The translations under genes were made by a program, and so were the position numbers. Positions 58,848 to 64,000 of a DNA stretch of 64,000 nucleotides are shown in pieces. A model generated the notes under the pieces. That model was not told the origin of the DNA. It saw only the letters and a program-made list of their open reading frames with translations, and ran no database searches. The stretch's first letter is position 1; the number at the start of each line of letters is the position of its first letter. The stretch is from contig NC_051088.1 in NCBI RefSeq assembly GCF_901709675.1, forward strand, positions 23,316,193-23,380,192. Direction: 5' to 3'. This DNA is from Syngnathus acus. Its lineage: Eukaryota; Chordata; Actinopteri; Syngnathiformes; Syngnathidae.

Positions 58848-61800
58848 GGCAAGTCCTGCCTCAGAAACTCAGCACATCTTCGAAAAAGTCTCCGTGAAAA
58901 TAACTCACATGGTTAAACGATCATTTCCTCAACGCGTTAAACTGGTTGATGGAGCATTATTGAGTGACTTTCCGGTCATCCAAAGGCGCAAAAAGAGGAC
59001 AGGAAATACATTCCGCCTTCATCCCCATAGAGTTCAGTTGGCTGCGCAAACACTTCCCCAAAAAAAGGGAGGAGGAAGAAGAAGAAGAAGAAAAAAAAAA
59101 ACAGCGTGCAGGTGTCCTCGACTACGGCAGCTCGCAGCTCCACCTTCCTTCGTTGAGTGTCGCGCGGTCAATGCCGCGCAATTCCAAAAGTAGAAGCTCA
59201 ACGTATTCCCCGGTGCGAACGCGTCTGGTTGCCACCGTGCGCGTGCATCCCCCGCTGCGCCTTTCACCTCCGCTCGGCCGTCATTCTCATTCAAATAAGC
59301 TTCATCTCAAGACGAGGGCCATCGTCAAACCCTTCACAACAATCCCGATGCTGTCGCCTCCATTGCATTCAGCTGTGCGTGCGTGCGCGCGGGCAGGCAC
59401 GCACGCACGCAGCGCGCACGCAGCGGCGCAGAGAAAACATGGAATGGATTTTACGCGCAGCATTATCAGCGAGCGATCTTTGACTCCCTCCCCGCAAATA
59501 AGCGCTTTCCATTAAAAATAAAATAAAATAGCATGAGCGATTTGTTACGATCTCCTCGAGTCATTTTCTTTCCTGCTGAGGCTGACCGAGTTGCTCTTTC
59601 GCCGCAGTCAGTCTGCCTGAAGTCCATTTCTGGTTTTACTTTGTGCCGCAAGGGGGCGGAATTCTCTCTGCTGTCAGTGAAGTTTGTCAGCAACGCCCGG
59701 AGCAGCCTTGCAACTGAGCGACTGAATGAATGACTAATTTGTCAGCGACGAGGGACATGTACAGGAAAAAAAAAAAAAAACGTTTTCCCCCGTGTTAAAG
59801 TTTAATTCAAATGAGTAATTATGCAGTAGTTCAACATATGCTGAGTGTTTGGGCATCGTTTGGTGTTATTTGTGACCCCCCAAAAAAGATGCCTGTTGTG
59901 TGGAGCCATGAATTGGCTTCCCTATTTACAACAGTTCTTCTTTGCACTTTTCACCCACTTATTGTTTTTTAGAATTGATCTAAACTGTCTGTAAAATGAC
60001 AGCCACTTCAGCCATGATTTATTTTTAATCAGAGAATATAGAATAACAAAAATAACTTAGTATGTCCCATGCTGAAGAGGTCAGAGTTGGAGCAGGTGAG
60101 TCATCACACTCCTTGTGAAGTTCTGTCATCTATGTGGTGAAGCACAAAATCACATGGCCGGCCGGCATCATGTCAAAATCAGTCCCGCTGATATGTTCCA
60201 TCAGCAAGGTCACCTTCAAGGTGCAACTTCAAACCGGGATGCCGTGAACGTTGTGCAGTACACGCACACCTGAAAGGTTGCATCGGCAGGAGGTACATCA
60301 CCTCCCTCCCCCCATATTGCCACACCCCCTAGAGACAGTAAAACTGGGTCAGTCAGTCAGCGATGGGAAGAGGGGGAGGGCACGTTGGGGAGTATCTATT
60401 GCTGCCAGGAAGAAGCTCATCAACACCAGTGCCATCAAAACGAAACCCAAAAAAAAACCTCATTGAGAGGAAGAATCACATTTCCACATTAGCAGCCGTC
60501 AATTTGCATAGGAGAAGAGAATCAAGCCTGTCGCCCAACCAGTTTAGACGCGGGGAAATTGCCATGGTAACCAGCCGCCCCGCTTTGGGTGGTAACTGCT
60601 CCAAGAGAATTTCTGTCAAATGTAACTGTCGACCTTCATTAGCATCCTCTGCTCCGCGGAGGCTTCATGAAATCAACAACAAAAGCACAAATACAACAAA
60701 TACATTAGTAATGTGTATGACCTACTTTTTGTGGCCCACATCTTCTCTGAGCTCACCACCAGAACCCCCCACAGAGTTCACTGCCTTGAATGCTTGTAGG
60801 TTATTACAATTCTCTTTTCAGATAATTCCTTTAAAATAAATCTTCCAACAAGCATGAAGCTCACATCATTTCCATCACCTGCGACGATTACATTCACATC
60901 CCATTTGTTGGTGTACTTGCTTCTCACCCAGAAACATTTGACCTTATCACTTTGAAACTAGAATATTCTGCAATTCACAGGACACAACTCATCCTCAGAA
61001 GAATAAAGTTGATAATTATTGTTCTATTGAGCGTCACTTGGGAGGTTAAAAGCAACATCTCCACATGCTATATCAATAAAGATGTATTGTATCACTCCGA
61101 AACGCCAGCGCATTCTCAGGCAGCAAATGTTACTAACTGCTGCCCCCTGCTGAGCATCACCCAGTAGTGCAGCTCGCCTGAACTCTCGCCACAAGATGTC
61201 GTTGCTGGATATAAAAGAACGCTTACTAAAAATAAACGCGTCTCGAAGCAAATACACGTGGACGAACGAGGGCACAGTGGCCAGAATGAAAACGAAAAAA
61301 AAAAAAAAAAGAACTGTCAGTAAGGGTTGGGAGCCATAGACTGCAGTGTGGCATGTTTGGAGTGTAAACATTGGAATAAAGACACACATCACCGAACCGT
61401 AGTAAATGAAATCATAAATTCTCGCAAGGAAATAAGTAAAATAAGACCGACACAAAATACACAAAATACTTGTGCAGTGACCCAAGAGAACACATTTCAG
61501 GTTCTCAAGTTAGAGACACTACCTGGGGCTCGTGTTCTTCTGTTCATGTTTAATTCAAACTGCTTGTGTCTTTTCGCAATCCGAGGGAAACCTCGTCTTT
61601 CCACATTTTTCAGTCTTTTCTGTTCCCTCCACAATGCTTGCTTGTTGGAGGCGTGGCTCCAGGGATCAGATGACAGATTATCAAAAATACAGAGCACCAT
61701 ATAGTGAGTTGGCTATTTTGTCGTGCTCTTGGAATGTGAAGTGAGTGCTGGTTATCCCCTATAGTGCCTTCAGTGGCTCTTAAAAAATAAAGGAGTGAAC

Positions 61801-64000
61801 AAATGATGGTCATTTCAACCATAGAAAACGAGTGTTGGATTTTCTTGCGCAGGACAAATGTCTGATTTGTGGTGCAGATATATCAAACCATGACAACACT
61901 GGTGGACATCAAGAGCTATGTTTGCATTTCTTTTGGCAAAACCGTTTGAATATTATATTGTAAGCAATATTAGAATATTGGACAATACCCTAACGCGCAG
62001 TTAAAAATCGCCTTTAAAATACTGAGGGAGGGCAGAGTACATTTACGTCAGGCTGGTATCCGCGTCGTAGTCTCGGAGCTTTTCTAACAAGTCGCCGCCA
62101 TCACAGGAAGATACGGGAGCATTGTTGCGCTGAGGACAGGAAGTCTATTTTAATACCCGCGTGCGATCCGTGTGGGACTAGCCTCTGCTATTGTTTGGGT
62201 CGGTGTCCGGTGCTTCCTTTTGGTAGGGGAGCGTTTGGAGAACAGGGAAGCCGACTGCAGCTGCCAACATGACGCATATAAGCGTCAGGACGGCAAAAGT
62301 CAGCGCTTGTGGAGTGTGAAGTTGAACACTTAAGACTCACATGTAATTAACCGAACGGGCCGAGCCGCAACAGCCGTGTGAAAGTGTTCTTCGGACGCGG
62401 CGATGTCCCGCTTTGGACAGTTGCGTCTGAAAAGGACATGCGGGCGGTCATCGAGATACTAATCGGCTTGTGTCATTTGTTTGTTTTTGTTTGGTCTTGT
62501 CGAGTGAGGCTCGCGCTGCCCGCTCAAATGTGCTGATTGAGGCCATTAGGTGCGTCTATGGTTACAGCGTCAGCTTATGAGCCAAAGGGCTCTTTGTGGC
62601 TTCCGTTTGACCTTTCGCTTCCGTTTGTTAAATTTATCCTGAAAACATGATAGGTGATCCATCGCGGATCAGGTGGACGCCCGAGCGACATCGGCACTGC
62701 GGCGCCGTTCTGTTTGACCATCAGAAGAGAAGACAGTAAGGACAGATAAAGATAAAGCGAGTAAAATAAAGAAATAATCTAGATTGTTTGATTTATTGTG
62801 CGACATTGCTTAGCAGTTGTTGTTTTTTTATCACTAAGCAATAGCAAATAAAAAATAATTGGGGAAAATCTGTTTTTGGACGTAAATAAAATGTATTCGA
62901 TTAATCGATGCGATAATCAAGAGAATAATCGATTCTAAAAAAATATTTGATTGTGACAGACCAAGTTTTCATTCTTTTTTTTGTCACTGAAATGTCTATT
63001 ACTCCAAAATGTCTGCTATTATTACATTTTGAGTTGCAGTAAATACTGGCCCACCCCTCCAAACTACTTTGTTCGTCAATATTTCGGACAATTTATTTCA
63101 TCGGGTTTCACTATAACGAGCGACATCGGCAAAGTGTGATGGGTAGCTTGCAAAAATCGATCACTTCCAGATAGAAATGCCATCATTCATCAGCAACTAG
63201 TCAACGTCCATTAAAATACTGTCGACTTCAACCAATTGGAATTCCTTCAAGTGTAGATGCTACCACCTGTCAACGGCGGACGTCTGGAGGCGGGACATCG
63301 TCGCTCATTGTCACGCAAAACAAGAGGATAGAAAGAAAGGAAAATGTCAGTTAAGCTTAGGCCCCTCATCTTTGGAAGGGGGTCAGGGGATTTGTCATCT
63401 TAAAGAACACCACCATTTAAGAGACAAAGACTCAAGACTCAGCGGGGTGTCTGGAACGACACAGATTGGACAGTGGGGGACCTCAGCGGCACCACCGAGC
63501 TTTCAAGTACGTTAGCATCTTGCTAAAACAACAAACACGCACCAGCAGTAAACACATCAACATGCATAATCTCCCTCATACTCGCGTCTCGTGTGAAGCT
63601 CCGCTTGGCAACGAGCGTCTGGCGGGCGGATTAAGGAAAAGGAAAAGTGGTGTTTGTCGCTAATCCCGACTCTCTTTGACTCGCCATCAGTTGGCAACAA
63701 GAGTGAGTGACCTCTGACCTTGGTTTAACCTACAGGTTTAACGACATGCTGCCGGGTTGGATGACTTCACAGGTGGCAAAACTGGACTTGAAATGCCCAT
63801 CGACGTGTTCCCGCCGCCATTGCAATACGGCCACTGCGATGTGACGCCCATTAGAATCCTCGCGTCACGATTCCGCCGAGCACATCCTCGGCTTTATGCG
63901 CAGAGATGGGCCTGCAGGGCACCAGATGATGATGTGCAGAAAGTACACAAGCACTTAACTGAGAGGGGAATTGAATGTCTGCGCTTGGCCCTAATCTGCA
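58848..64000. other. Region upstream of the AGAP1 long first exon
   Basis: No gene was recognised over about 5.1 kb. The stretch at 59150-59450 is CpG-rich (GTGCGTGCGTGCGCGCGGGC) and may hold the promoter of the long first exon. A GC-richer patch at 62040-62420 has CAGGAAGAT and CAGGAAGTC (ETS-like) and the near-palindrome TGACGCATATAAGCGTCA at 62270-62287. Upstream AGAP1 exons may lie further right. Confidence 0.45.
61137..61155 (-). promoter_or_regulatory. CTCF-like motif
   Basis: The minus strand reads CTCAGCAGGGGGCAGCAG. It lies 2.3 kb upstream of the AGAP1 long first exon. A weaker plus-strand match, CCGCAAGGGGGCGG, is at 59646-59659. Confidence 0.4.

Overview
The window is vertebrate, almost certainly teleost, nuclear DNA. 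The genes are split into many short exons with GT-AG introns. Intergenic DNA is moderate in length and carries fish-type DNA-transposon remnants and simple repeats. The readable proteins are orthologues of well-known vertebrate genes. I cannot name the species; the fairly short introns fit a compact-genome percomorph fish.

Left third (0-12 kb): three genes on the minus strand. PCID2 (TREX-2 mRNA-export subunit) runs off the left edge, with 10 exons visible. TBX19 (T-box factor of the Brachyury subfamily) has 9 exons, and its spliced frame closes at 364 codons. SFT2D2 (small Golgi/endosome membrane protein) has 8 exons and 163 aa. TBX19 and SFT2D2 are also neighbours in human (1q24). PCID2 contains a textbook AT-AC (U12-type) intron and a hAT-like insertion with a perfect 8-bp target duplication.

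Middle (12-26 kb): an 8-kb interval without genes leads to GBX2 on the plus strand (two exons, 319 aa, complete homeodomain). It is followed by about 5 kb without coding sequence that includes the probable AGAP1 3' UTR.

Right half (26-59 kb): AGAP1 on the minus strand, convergent with GBX2 as in mammals. All 18 coding exons of a long form (1183 aa) can be traced. They start from a 1.1-kb first exon and run through the GTPase-like, split PH, ArfGAP zinc-finger and ankyrin regions. There is also a symmetric 171-nt cassette exon and a previously unlisted candidate 15-nt microexon. The short canonical AGAP1 N-terminus was not found and probably lies beyond 64 kb. AGAP1 introns hold many ATTA/TAAT-rich stretches that look like conserved enhancers, consistent with AGAP1 acting as bystander host for GBX2 regulation. 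From 59 to 64 kb I see no gene.

The most interesting non-genic signals are a set of CTCF-like motifs whose orientations would predict a GBX2 loop domain (including a divergent pair 0.55 kb apart at 50.3/50.8 kb), a 50-bp repeat dispersing one of these motifs, the microexon, the U12 intron, and a promoter-like cluster without a gene near 23.4 kb. No prokaryotic-style system, CRISPR array or intact mobile element is present.
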